In this document: piece by piece, positions 7,207 through 14,192 of the stretch | How positions within the stretch are numbered: the first letter of the stretch is position 1 | How the letters are laid out: each line of letters opens with the position of its first letter | From: a bacterium | Lineage (GTDB): Bacteria; Elusimicrobiota; Elusimicrobia; Elusimicrobiales; UBA9959 | Assembly: GCA_021812825.1 (NCBI GenBank) | Contig: JAKAMO010000073.1 | Span: forward strand, 1-14,192 | Direction of reading: 5' to 3' | Length of the DNA stretch: 14,192 nucleotides | Made by a program: the position numbers and the translations under genes | Notes under the pieces: generated by a model | What the model was told of the DNA's origin: nothing | Databases searched by the model: none | The model's input: the letters and a program-made list of their open reading frames with translations, nothing else

Positions 7207-9144
7207 CTATCCCGAAAAAGCTATGGCCGCGAATATCGAGACCGCGACGGCCACGAAAAGCAGGTAGTTCTGCACGAAGCCGGTCTGCACCGTGCGGGCG
7301 AGCCTGCCGCCGGCCAGCGAGACCGTGCCGAACATGTCCACGGTCGCGTCGACTATGTAGGTATCGATCCAGCCCTGGACGGCGCCGAGCTTCAGCGTCA
7401 GCCAGGCCCAGCCGTCTATGGCCATCTGGTCGAGGAACTCGAAATCGAAGACGAACAGGAAGCGGCTGAACCAGTCGCCGATGTCCACCCACATCAGGAA
7501 GAAGGCGTCCAGCCAGTAGCGCTTCTCGAGCATGTCCACGAAGAAGGAGAACTTCTCCCTGAGCGCGGCCGGGATCTCGGGCTTGAAGCGGTACAGCCAC
7601 AGGCCGCTGCCCATCGAGACCACCGCGACTATCGTGGAGACCAGCGCCACCGTGCCGTGCGAGACGTGGTGCAGCTCGAACGGCAGCGCGCCCTCGAAAT
7701 TGACCAGGTGCTCGAACAGTTCGCCGTGGGCCAGCGCCCAGCCGGAGATCAGGGCCAGCACCGACAGGAACATCAGCGGCACGGTCATCGTGGCCGGGTT
7801 CTCGTGCGCGTGGTCGTGCTTATGGGCGTCGCGCGGCTTGCCGTGGAAGGTCATGATGAACGCGCGGGCCATGTAGAAGGCCGTCATCGCGGCGGCCACG
7901 GCGCCCAGCAGGAACAGGTACGGGTTCCTGGCCAGCGCGCCGGCCAGGACCTCGTCCTTGGAGAAGAAGCCGGCGAACGGCGGTATGCCGGCCAGCGCCA
8001 GCGTGCCGATAAGGAAGGTGACGTAGGTTATCGGCATCTTGTGCCGCAGGCCGCCCATCTCGCGCATGTCGTTGCTGTGCACCGCGTGCAGCACCGAGCC
8101 GGCCGCGAGGAACAGCAGCGCCTTGAAGTAGGCGTGCGTGGTCAGGTGGAACATGCCGGCCGTGAAGCTGCCGGCGCCGAGCGCGAGCATCATGTAGCCG
8201 AGCTGGCTGACGGTGGAGAAGGCGAGCACGCGCTTAAGGTCGAAGCAGGTCAGCGCCATAGAAGCGGCGGTGAAGGCGGTTATCGCGCCGGTCCAGGCGA
8301 CGACGTTCATCGCCGCGGGGGACAGCGCGTAGACCGCGTACAGGCGGGCGACCATGTAGACGCCGGCCGCGACCATCGTGGCGGCGTGGATCAGCGCGGA
8401 GACCGGGGACGGGCCCTCCATCGCGTCCGGCAGCCAGATCAGCAGCGGGAACTGCGCGGACTTGCCGACCGCGCCGAAGAAGAGCAGGATCGCGGCGCCG
8501 CCGGCCGCGGCTATCGGAAGGGCGTTGGCGTGGGCCAGCTCGAGGATCTTGGAGATCTCGAAGGTGCCGGCGCAGTAGAACAGGGCCAGCAGGCCGACCA
8601 GGAAGCCGAGGTCGCCCAGCTTGGTGGTGATGAAGGCCTTCTTGCCGGCGTACGCGGCGGAAGGCTTCTCGAACCAGAAGCCGATCAGCAGGTAGGAGCA
8701 GACGCCTACCAGCTCCCAGCACATGAAGAACACCATCATGCTGCTGGTTATCGTCAGGCCGAGCATCGAGGCGGTGAACAGAGAGAGATAGGAGTAGAAG
8801 CGCTTGAAGCGCGGGTCGCCGTGCATGTAACCCAGCGAGTAGATATGCACCAGCAGGCTGACGGTGGTAACCACTATCAGCATCGCGATGGTCAGGCCGT
8901 CCACGTAGACGCCGAGCGTGGCCAGGTGCTCGCCGAAGCTGAACCAGGGGATAGAATGCTCGTACGGCAGCTGCAGTCCGCCGCCCAGGGCCTTGAAGAA
9001 CAGTGTGGCCGCCACGGCGAAGTTGAAGCCGGCCACGGCGATGCCTATCGAGGCGCCCTTGCCCGGGAACCATTTGCCGAAGGCCAGTATCAGGCCCGCG
9101 GCGGCGAAGCACAACAGCGGCAGTATGTAGACGTATTCGAGCAT
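7207..9144 (-). CDS. nuoL: NADH-quinone oxidoreductase subunit L (NuoL)
   Basis: A 645-residue membrane protein, the distal antiporter-like proton channel of complex I. It has about 14 core helices and a C-terminal extension that, in this family, forms the long lateral helix lying along the membrane arm. Channel residues are intact: Glu144 (CWELVGV), Lys228 (GKSAQFP), His253 in SALIHAATMVAAG, His333 and His337 (MFHLTTHAYFKAL), Lys341 in the same stretch, and Lys396 (FFSKDE). Their numbering is almost the same as in E. coli NuoL. The length falls in the usual range (about 610-660). It begins 10 bases after the nuoK stop. AAGGA lies about 13 bases before the ATG, a weak and distant Shine-Dalgarno candidate. 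Confidence 0.97.
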   Translation of the reverse strand: MLEYVYILPLLCFAAAGLILAFGKWFPGKGASIGIAVAGFNFAVAATLFFKALGGGLQLPYEHSIPWFSFGEHLATLGVYVDGLTIAMLIVVTTVSLLVHIYSLGYMHGDPRFKRFYSYLSLFTASMLGLTITSSMMVFFMCWELVGVCSYLLIGFWFEKPSAAYAGKKAFITTKLGDLGFLVGLLALFYCAGTFEISKILELAHANALPIAAAGGAAILLFFGAVGKSAQFPLLIWLPDAMEGPSPVSALIHAATMVAAGVYMVARLYAVYALSPAAMNVVAWTGAITAFTAASMALTCFDLKRVLAFSTVSQLGYMMLALGAGSFTAGMFHLTTHAYFKALLFLAAGSVLHAVHSNDMREMGGLRHKMPITYVTFLIGTLALAGIPPFAGFFSKDEVLAGALARNPYLFLLGAVAAAMTAFYMARAFIMTFHGKPRDAHKHDHAHENPATMTVPLMFLSVLALISGWALAHGELFEHLVNFEGALPFELHHVSHGTVALVSTIVAVVSMGSGLWLYRFKPEIPAALREKFSFFVDMLEKRYWLDAFFLMWVDIGDWFSRFLFVFDFEFLDQMAIDGWAWLTLKLGAVQGWIDTYIVDATVDMFGTVSLAGGRLARTVQTGFVQNYLLFVAVAVSIFAAIAFSG

Positions 9145-9154
9145 GGGTTTGCGG

Positions 9155-9460
9155 CTATCCTTTCAGGATATTGTAGTCCTCGGCGTAGACGCTCTTGAGG
9201 TTCTTGTAGATGGCCATCACCAGGGCCAGGCCCACCACCACCTCGGCGGCGGCCAGCGTGATGATGAAGATCACCGCCACCTGGCCGAGCGGGCGGTCCG
9301 GGTACAGGTAGCTGTTGAAGGCGGCGAAATTGATGTTTGCGGAGTTCAGCATCAGCTCTATCGACATCAGGATGCCGATGATGTTGCGGCGCGTCAGCAC
9401 GCCGAACACTCCGGAGGCGAACAGCAGGCCGGAGAGGGCCAGGTAGTGGTAGAGGGTCAT
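9155..9460 (-). CDS. nuoK: NADH-quinone oxidoreductase subunit K (NuoK)
   Basis: A 101-residue protein with three hydrophobic helices, matching the usual 100 residues of NuoK (the MrpC-like, ND4L subunit). It sits in the membrane arm between NuoJ and NuoN. The two buried glutamates important for proton transfer are visible: Glu35 in MSIELMLNS and Glu73 in AAAEVVVGLA. The longer open frame reaches 9679, but residues before [10 protein letters not shown] are a shadow of nuoJ. The ATG at 9458-9460 is supported by AGGAGG 8 bases upstream and by the ATGA overlap with the nuoJ stop. The last codons lie in a small inverted repeat, TATCC/GGATA (9156-9170). Confidence 0.96.
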   Translation of the reverse strand: MTLYHYLALSGLLFASGVFGVLTRRNIIGILMSIELMLNSANINFAAFNSYLYPDRPLGQVAVIFIITLAAAEVVVGLALVMAIYKNLKSVYAEDYNILKG

Positions 9461-9951
9461 TCCGGCTTCCTCCTGCCGAACAGCACGGCGCCGGTCATCG
9501 AGGCCAGCAGCACTATGGAGATCAGCTCGAACGGCACGGCGAATTCGCCCAGCATGATGGAGGCTATGCCCCGCACCGAGGCGGTCGGAGGCAGCTTGAC
9601 CGTGGAACCGGCGTAGACGGCGGTTATCCGGTAGAAGGCCCAGATGAAGGCCGTGCAGATGATCAGCGCCGGCAGCCACTGCCGGTTCACCTGGCGGGGC
9701 AGCTTGCCGCCGGAGTTGTTGCCGGCCAGCAGTACCACGAACAGGATCAGCACCGCGATGCCGCCTACGTAGACCAGGATCTGCGCGGCGAAGATGAAGT
9801 CGGTGCCGAGCACGGCGAACAGGCCGGCCACCCCGGCCAGGCTGAGGCCCAGACAGAGGGCGCTGTGCATCACGTTGGAGAGCGTCACCACCCCGATGGC
9901 GGAGAGGGCTATGACGCCGGCAAGCAGGTAAAACACTATTTGTTCTGTCAT
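9457..9951 (-). CDS. nuoJ: NADH-quinone oxidoreductase subunit J (NuoJ)
   Basis: A 164-residue membrane subunit (ND6 counterpart) with about five hydrophobic helices, near 5-24, 28-46, 54-76, 91-110 and 139-158. The third contains the conserved [16 protein letters not shown] (57-71), which holds the flexible bulge linked to coupling between quinone reduction and proton pumping in this family. The length is typical for NuoJ outside the enterobacteria. The ATG at 9949-9951 overlaps the nuoI stop as ATGA, with GGTGAG just upstream. The open frame extends to 10293, but those extra residues are Arg- and Pro-rich antisense-like shadow of nuoI. The nuoJ stop overlaps the nuoK start in the same way. 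Confidence 0.95.
   Translation of the reverse strand: MTEQIVFYLLAGVIALSAIGVVTLSNVMHSALCLGLSLAGVAGLFAVLGTDFIFAAQILVYVGGIAVLILFVVLLAGNNSGGKLPRQVNRQWLPALIICTAFIWAFYRITAVYAGSTVKLPPTASVRGIASIMLGEFAVPFELISIVLLASMTGAVLFGRRKPE
9469..9474 (-). promoter_or_regulatory. Ribosome binding site of nuoK
   Basis: A perfect AGGAGG on the minus strand lies inside the end of nuoJ, 8 bases before the nuoK ATG. It decides the nuoK start among the in-frame options. It is the strongest Shine-Dalgarno sequence in the window. Confidence 0.85.
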
Positions 9952-10460
9952 TTTCTCACCGGCACTTCCTGTATGTGTATCTGGCCCTGCACGGGACCGT
10001 ACTCGGAACCGGCCGCGGAGCGGACCACGCCCCAGAGGCCGTCGCCCTGCTTCCAGCGGCGGACCATCTGGTCGCGGTTGTCGAACACCGCCTCGTAGTC
10101 GAGCGAGTGCCAGACGGCCTTCTTGGGCTTGGTGGGGCAGGACTCCTCGCAGAGCCCGCAGAAATTGCAGCGGCCGTAATCGATCGTGTACCAGTCTATC
10201 TTCGGCACCGGCTTGCCCTCGGGGCCGACGGCCTTGGCCAGCTCTATGCACTTGGAGGGGCAGGCGCGCACGCACATGCCGCAGGCTATGCACTTCTCCG
10301 CGTCGTAGGCCAGCATGCCGCGGAACCTGGGGTAGGGCACCAGCTTCTCGGTGGGGTACTGCACCGTCACCGTGGGCAGGAACATCACCTTGAAGGTGAG
10401 CCAGAGGCCCTTGAGGGTGTTGATGAAGGCGTCCGCTACGAAGCTCAGGTATTTGATCAT
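9948..10460 (-). CDS. nuoI: NADH-quinone oxidoreductase subunit I (NuoI), two [4Fe-4S] clusters
   Basis: A 170-residue iron-sulfur protein carrying electrons from the peripheral arm towards NuoB. Two ferredoxin-like motifs are complete: Cys57, 60, 63 and 67 ([12 protein letters not shown]), and Cys98, 101, 104 and 108 ([12 protein letters not shown]). They hold the two [4Fe-4S] clusters known as N6a and N6b in complex I. The N-terminal amphipathic part (about 1-30) fits the membrane-contact helix of the family. The tail after residue 125 is less conserved. I chose the ATG at 10458-10460 because it overlaps the nuoH stop as ATGA, as at the next two junctions; a GTG 12 bases upstream is the alternative. 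In complexes lacking NuoEFG, NuoI is exposed and may take electrons directly from ferredoxin; for this protein that is inference. Confidence 0.96.
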   Translation of the reverse strand: MIKYLSFVADAFINTLKGLWLTFKVMFLPTVTVQYPTEKLVPYPRFRGMLAYDAEKCIACGMCVRACPSKCIELAKAVGPEGKPVPKIDWYTIDYGRCNFCGLCEESCPTKPKKAVWHSLDYEAVFDNRDQMVRRWKQGDGLWGVVRSAAGSEYGPVQGQIHIQEVPVRK

Positions 10461-11737
10461 GATAAGAACCACAGGAAGACGCCGGCGGCCGCTATGTTGA
10501 GCAGGCTGACCGGCAGCAGGAACTTCCAGTTGAAATCCATCAGGCGGTCAACGCGGAACCTAGGGAAGGTCCAGCGGAACCAGAGGAAGCAGAACATCAG
10601 CGTCAGCGCCTTGCCGAAGAACCACGCCCAGCCGGGTATGAAGCCCAGGCCCGGCAGCGGCGGCTCGCCGCCGCCGAAAAAGAAGGCGGCCATCAGCAGG
10701 CAGGACAGCAGCACGTAGGCGAACTCGCTGAGGAAGAACAGCGCGAACTTCATGCCGGAATACTCGGTGTTGAAGCCGGCGACCAGCTCGGACTCGGCCT
10801 CGGGGATGTCGAACGGTATGCGGTTCGTCTCGGCCACCGAGGCTATCAGGAACAGCAGGAACGACAGCTGTCCGACCACCGGGTAGAAGATGAACCACCT
10901 GGGGAGGATGCCGCCCCAGTAGCCGGTCTGCATCTCGGCTATGCCGGCCAGGTTCAGCGTGCCGGCCAGCATGATGACCGGGATCACGGAGAACGTGCGG
11001 GGTATCTCGTAGGAGACCAGCTGGGCCGCCGAGCGCAGGCCGCCGAGCAGCGAGAACTTGTTGCCGCTGCCCCAGCCGGCCATGATTATGCCCATCACCG
11101 AGACGCCGGCCACGGCGAAGACGTAGACGGTGCCTATGTCCATGTCCGCGTAGATCAGCTCGCGGCCGAACGGTATCGGGGCGAAAGCGAGTATGGCGGG
11201 GACTATCACCACGACGGGGGCGAGCAGGTGCACCAGGTGGTCGGCGCACTCGGGGACTATGTCCTCTTTAAGGAAGAGCTTCAGGCCGTCGGCCGCGGTC
11301 TGCAGCACGCCTTGGAAGCGGCCCACGTACATCGGGCCCATGCGGGACTGGATGTGGCCGGAAACTTTCCGCTCCCACCAGACCGCGAAAAGCGCGTTCA
11401 GCAGCGGCACGGCCAGCAGGACGGCGCCCTTTATGAAGGTCCAGGCCAGCTTTATCAGGACCATCGGGACGCCCGCGCCGAGCGCGTACTGCACGCCGGC
11501 CTGGTAAAGGGGGTCTATCCTGGGGCCGAGCTCGCCCAGCATCCAGACGGCCAGCAGCAATCCGGAGAAGAAACCGACCAGTATCGCGAAGCCGTTCCTG
11601 TAGATCGGCAGCGAGAACGGGCTCTTCCACTTGTCGGTGGGCCAGTACCGGTTGTCCGGCATCAGCAGCCTGCCGTTGGCGGTGTTGAACACCGGTTCGG
11701 GGATCGCGGGGGCAGCGGCTATCGTTTCTTCGGTCAT
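10457..11737 (-). CDS. nuoH: NADH-quinone oxidoreductase subunit H (NuoH) with N-terminal extension
   Basis: The ND1-like membrane subunit that forms the quinone chamber floor with NuoB and NuoD. It has 426 residues, against the usual 320-350. The standard protein starts near residue 90. Conserved parts are the WERK motif (121-124), [11 protein letters not shown] (149-159), [13 protein letters not shown] (224-236), [16 protein letters not shown] (303-318) with its acidic residues, [11 protein letters not shown] (325-335), and [10 protein letters not shown] (391-400). The usual GPNR in the first loop is GPMY here (134-137). Residues 1-85 are extra: a Pro-rich hydrophilic stretch, then a likely membrane helix at about 49-68. 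The ATG at 11735-11737 lies 10 bases after the nuoD stop, with only a weak AGGT upstream. A later start cannot be excluded, but the extension shows the same codon style. It lies directly downstream of nuoD, where nuoEFG would usually be found. Confidence 0.96.
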   Translation of the reverse strand: MTEETIAAAPAIPEPVFNTANGRLLMPDNRYWPTDKWKSPFSLPIYRNGFAILVGFFSGLLLAVWMLGELGPRIDPLYQAGVQYALGAGVPMVLIKLAWTFIKGAVLLAVPLLNALFAVWWERKVSGHIQSRMGPMYVGRFQGVLQTAADGLKLFLKEDIVPECADHLVHLLAPVVVIVPAILAFAPIPFGRELIYADMDIGTVYVFAVAGVSVMGIIMAGWGSGNKFSLLGGLRSAAQLVSYEIPRTFSVIPVIMLAGTLNLAGIAEMQTGYWGGILPRWFIFYPVVGQLSFLLFLIASVAETNRIPFDIPEAESELVAGFNTEYSGMKFALFFLSEFAYVLLSCLLMAAFFFGGGEPPLPGLGFIPGWAWFFGKALTLMFCFLWFRWTFPRFRVDRLMDFNWKFLLPVSLLNIAAAGVFLWFLS

Positions 11738-11747
11738 GTTAAAAGGC

Positions 11748-12884
11748 TTACCTGTCCACTTCTCCGAGGACTATGTCCAGGGAGCCCAGTATGGCGACGA
11801 CGTCGGCTATCTTGCAGCCGACCAGGATCTCCTGCAGTATCGCCACGTTGATGAAAGAGGGTCCGCGCACGTGCATGCGGTAGGGGCTCATGCCGCCGGT
11901 GGAGACGGCGTAAAAGCCGAGGTCGCCGCGGGAGGCCTCCACGTGGGCGTAGGCCTGGCCGGCGGGCGCCTTGAACATCTTCGCGACGCCCTTGGCCATT
12001 ATCTCGCCGCCCTTCAGGTCCGCTCCCTCGAGCGCGTCCAGGCACTGGGTCACCATCTCCGCGGACTGCGCCATCTCCAGCATCCTGCAGTAGTAGCGGT
12101 CCCAGCAGGAGCCGGTCTTGGCGGTCGGCACGGTGAAATCCATCTTGTCGTACACGCAGTACGGGTCGTTCTTGCGCGCGTCGTAGGCCAGGCCGCTGGC
12201 GCGCAGGTTCGGACCGGAAAGGCCCCAGGACACGGCCTTACCGGCGCTGATGCAGCCGACGGTGACGGTCCTGTCCCTGAAGATCGGGTTGTAGCTCAGC
12301 AGCGTGTCGTAGTCCTTCAGGCGCGGCTTGAAGAACTTCACGAACTCGCGGCACTTGGCCGTCCAGCCTTCCGGCAGGTCGGCGGCCACGCCGCCCACGC
12401 GCATGTAGGAGTACAGCAGGCGCGCGCCGGAGAGGTTCTCGAACAGGTCGAGTATCATCTCGCGCTCGCGGAAAGCGTACAGGAACGGCGTGAAGGCGCC
12501 CATGTCGACGCCGAACGTGCCGAAGAAGAGCAGGTGGCTGGCTATCCGGTTGAGCTCCGCGGTCAGCACGCGGATGTACTGCGCGCGCTGCGGGACCTCG
12601 ATGCCGGCCAGCTTCTCGGCGGCCAGCACGTAGCCGAGGTTGTTGTGCATGGACGAGATGTAGTCCAGCCGGTCGGTGAGGATCAGGCCCTGCGGGTAGG
12701 TGCGGGCCTCGAAAAGCTTCTCTATGCCGCGGTGCAGGTAGCCCACGTCGGGGTCGGCTTTCACCACCACCTCGCCCTCCACGGTGAGCGCTATCCGGAG
12801 GACGCCGTGGGTGCTCGGGTGCTGGGGCCCGAAGTTAATGAACATCTGGTCGGCCTTGAGGGCCGTCGTCTCGGCGGTTGTCAT
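11748..12884 (-). CDS. nuoD: NADH-quinone oxidoreductase subunit D (NuoD)
   Basis: The 49-kDa-type subunit, related to the large subunit of [NiFe] hydrogenases, which with NuoB forms the quinone-binding pocket. It has 378 residues and is separate from NuoC, not fused as in E. coli. Signatures are GPQHPSTHGVLR (19-30), GYLHRGIEK (48-56) and DRLDY (71-75), then SGPNLRASG in the second half and an ending in GSLDIVLGEVDR. His26 and Tyr75 are spaced exactly as the quinone head-group ligands His38 and Tyr87 of Thermus Nqo4. The nickel-binding cysteine pairs of hydrogenases are absent, which fits complex I rather than a hydrogenase. It starts one base after the nuoC stop with no Shine-Dalgarno sequence, so translation is probably coupled. 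Confidence 0.97.
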   Translation of the reverse strand: MTTAETTALKADQMFINFGPQHPSTHGVLRIALTVEGEVVVKADPDVGYLHRGIEKLFEARTYPQGLILTDRLDYISSMHNNLGYVLAAEKLAGIEVPQRAQYIRVLTAELNRIASHLLFFGTFGVDMGAFTPFLYAFREREMILDLFENLSGARLLYSYMRVGGVAADLPEGWTAKCREFVKFFKPRLKDYDTLLSYNPIFRDRTVTVGCISAGKAVSWGLSGPNLRASGLAYDARKNDPYCVYDKMDFTVPTAKTGSCWDRYYCRMLEMAQSAEMVTQCLDALEGADLKGGEIMAKGVAKMFKAPAGQAYAHVEASRGDLGFYAVSTGGMSPYRMHVRGPSFINVAILQEILVGCKIADVVAILGSLDIVLGEVDR

Positions 12885-12885
12885 C

Positions 12886-13377
12886 TTAATCGTAGCTGTC
12901 CGGGGTATGCTTGTAGTCTTTCCGCAGCGGGAAGCCCTTGAGCTGGTCGTGGGTCAGGATCCGCTTGAGGTTCGGGTGTCCCTCGAAATGTATGCCGTAC
13001 ATGTCGTAGACCTCGCGCTCCTGCCAGTCCGCGGCCATGAAGATGCCGTAGAGGCTGGGGAGGGAGGCGCTGTCGGCGCGCGGCACGGAGGCGCGCAGGC
13101 AGACCCTGTGGCCGGCTTCCAGGGCGGAAACGATATAGACCACCTCGAAAGAGCCCTCCTTGGCGGGGGTCTCCCCGGCGGCCGGGACCGCGGGCCAGTC
13201 GTTGGCGGTCAGCACGTCCAGGTAGTCGAAGGAGAACTCGGAGCGCAGGCGCTCGCCGACCTGCCGCACCAGCTTGGCGGGTACGGTCCAGGTGGGATAG
13301 TTCTTCACGGGGTCCGCGGCCTTCTCGAGGCCGGGGAAGGAATGCTGCAGTTTCGCCAGTATTTCGTCAGCTGTCAT
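12886..13377 (-). CDS. nuoC: NADH-quinone oxidoreductase subunit C (NuoC)
   Basis: The 30-kDa-type peripheral subunit of complex I, 163 residues, without cofactors, packed against NuoD and NuoI. The family signature is clear: [20 protein letters not shown] (116-135), then LKRIL (137-141) and the terminal LRKDY (151-155). The N-terminal part has [12 protein letters not shown] (50-61), the usual second conserved block. Between them lies an Ala/Gly/Pro-rich insert near 62-75. The length is at the short end of stand-alone NuoC proteins. The ATG at 13375-13377 has AAGG 7 bases upstream and lies 9 bases after the nuoB stop. Confidence 0.96.
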   Translation of the reverse strand: MTADEILAKLQHSFPGLEKAADPVKNYPTWTVPAKLVRQVGERLRSEFSFDYLDVLTANDWPAVPAAGETPAKEGSFEVVYIVSALEAGHRVCLRASVPRADSASLPSLYGIFMAADWQEREVYDMYGIHFEGHPNLKRILTHDQLKGFPLRKDYKHTPDSYD

Positions 13378-13386
13378 CGCGTTGCC

Positions 13387-13932
13387 TTAGCCGAGCGTCC
13401 GGGCGCCGGTCTGCTGGAGCTTGGTGGCGCCCATGCCGTCCTTCAGCTTCATCTTCCGGATCTTCTCCTGCAGCTTGATGACCGCGTACATCAGCGCCTC
13501 GGGGCGCGGCGGGCAGCCGGGCAGGTAGACGTCGACCGGGATGATCTTGTCCACTCCGGTCACCACAGAATAGGAATCGTAGAACGGGCCGCCGCAGTTG
13601 GCGCAGCCGCCCATGGCTATCACGAACTTGGGCTCCAGCATCTGTTGGTAGATGCGGACTATCGGCGGGGCCATCTTCTTGACCACGGTGCCGGCCACGA
13701 ACATCACGTCGGCCTGGCGGGGAGTGGGCCTGGGGAAGACGCCCATGCGCTCGAAATCGAAGCGGGCCGCGTAGGCGGCCATCATCTCTATCGCGCAACA
13801 GGCGAGGCCGAAGGTCAGCGGCCACATCGAGGAGGTGCGGGACCAGTTGATGAGGTAATCGGAGGTCGCCAGGGCCACGCCGCCGCCCGGTACCGCGTCC
13901 AGCTTCGACAGCTCGTCGAGTACTATTCCCAT
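13387..13932 (-). CDS. nuoB: NADH-quinone oxidoreductase subunit B (NuoB), [4Fe-4S] cluster N2
   Basis: The PSST-type subunit holding the terminal iron-sulfur cluster N2, which passes electrons to quinone. It has 181 residues. The four ligands are Cys45 and Cys46 (GLACCAIEM), Cys110 (MGGCANCGG) and Cys140 ([12 protein letters not shown]); the tandem cysteines are a hallmark of this subunit. Cys113 is also present, as in many homologues. The true start is the ATG at 13930-13932, giving [10 protein letters not shown] and supported by GGGAG 7 bases upstream. The open frame continues to 14151 only as an Arg-rich shadow of nuoA. The start overlaps the end of nuoA by 10 bases. Confidence 0.97.
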   Translation of the reverse strand: MGIVLDELSKLDAVPGGGVALATSDYLINWSRTSSMWPLTFGLACCAIEMMAAYAARFDFERMGVFPRPTPRQADVMFVAGTVVKKMAPPIVRIYQQMLEPKFVIAMGGCANCGGPFYDSYSVVTGVDKIIPVDVYLPGCPPRPEALMYAVIKLQEKIRKMKLKDGMGATKLQQTGARTLG

Positions 13933-14192
13933 TGCAGAGCTCCCATCTTCCACGCGTAGGCGAGGCCGGCGGCCAGCACGCCCAGGAAGATCGCCATTTC
14001 CACTATCGCGAAGGCCCCGAGCGCGCGCACTACGACGGCCCACGGGAACAGGTACAGGGCTTCCACGTCGAAGATCACGAACAGGAGGGCGTAAGTGTAG
14101 AACCGGATATTGGTCTGGCCCATCGTGGTGCCGACCGCCTCCATTCCGCACTCGTAAGCGGAATCCTTAAGAGGGGCCTTGACCTTGGGACG
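13923..14192 (-). CDS. nuoA: NADH-quinone oxidoreductase subunit A (NuoA), 5' end missing
   Basis: The ND3-like membrane subunit. The visible part is 89 residues up to a TAG at 13923-13925; the N-terminus, with the first membrane helix, lies beyond the window. Reading upstream of the internal ATG at 14142-14144, the frame stays open to the edge and includes [11 protein letters not shown]. This is the conserved loop with its cysteine that lines the quinone site region, so 14142 is not the true start. Two hydrophobic helices follow: [20 protein letters not shown], with the conserved acidic FDVE, and about [20 protein letters not shown]. Its 3' end overlaps nuoB by 10 bases. It is the first nuo gene seen in the operon; the promoter should lie outside the window. 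Confidence 0.95.
   Translation of the reverse strand, partial: RPKVKAPLKDSAYECGMEAVGTTMGQTNIRFYTYALLFVIFDVEALYLFPWAVVVRALGAFAIVEMAIFLGVLAAGLAYAWKMGALQWE

Noticed and set aside
9156..9170. Small inverted repeat TATCC/GGATA over the nuoK stop codon
   Set aside because: Only five pairs with a 5-base loop, lying within conserved C-terminal codons of nuoK. Too weak to call a terminator or regulatory site.
7657..9198. Plus-strand open frame of 513 codons opposite nuoL
   Set aside because: Same type of antisense shadow: charged, repetitive composition and no recognisable fold, on the opposite strand of a well-conserved gene.
12886..13932. Possibility that the nuoB, C and D genes belong to a membrane-bound [NiFe] hydrogenase or formate hydrogenlyase
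   Set aside because: NuoD lacks the paired CxxC nickel ligands and has the quinone-site His26 and Tyr75. NuoA, NuoJ, NuoK and three antiporter-like subunits are present, which fits complex I.

Overview
This is a G+C-rich bacterial chromosomal segment, clearly above 60% by eye. It is dominated by one long minus-strand operon for a proton-pumping respiratory complex I. It is tightly packed, has no tRNA, rRNA, CRISPR array or mobile element that I can see, and has no gene-free stretch over 300 bases. The organism cannot be fixed from the sequence alone. Three things suggest an uncultivated, high-GC, Gram-negative-type lineage: the separate nuoC and nuoD genes, the A-B-C-D-H-I-J-K-L-M-N order without E, F and G, and the heavy use of the isoleucine codon ATA despite high GC. 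Elusimicrobiota or a similar phylum is my guess, held weakly.

Left part (1-1456): the 3' end of an unidentified plus-strand gene stops at 139 and is followed by a strong GC-rich hairpin (159-185). The hairpin probably also terminates the convergent minus-strand gene at 209-1456. That gene encodes a membrane-anchored class III adenylate cyclase.

Middle (1457-4244): a 94-base divergent intergenic region separates the cyclase from a plus-strand pair. The pair is a PcrA/UvrD-type superfamily 1 helicase (1551-3743) and, 18 bases later, a Nudix hydrolase of the Ap4A-hydrolase-like type (3762-4175). A bidirectional terminator at 4199-4225 separates this pair from the end of the nuo operon.

Right part (4245-14192): the nuo operon is read from right to left as nuoA (5' end cut by the window edge), B, C, D, H, I, J, K, L, M, N. 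A, B, C, D and I make up the quinone-reducing and connecting parts. H, J, K, L, M and N form the membrane arm with the proton channels. The key charged residues of the antiporter-like subunits and the cysteines of NuoB and NuoI are all present, so the enzyme looks functional. The NADH-oxidising module (nuoE, nuoF, nuoG), usually between nuoD and nuoH, is absent: nuoD and nuoH are 10 bases apart. The electron donor is therefore either supplied by subunits encoded elsewhere or is something other than NADH, such as ferredoxin. This is the main biological question raised by the window. NuoH also carries an unusual N-terminal extension of about 85 residues with a likely extra membrane helix.
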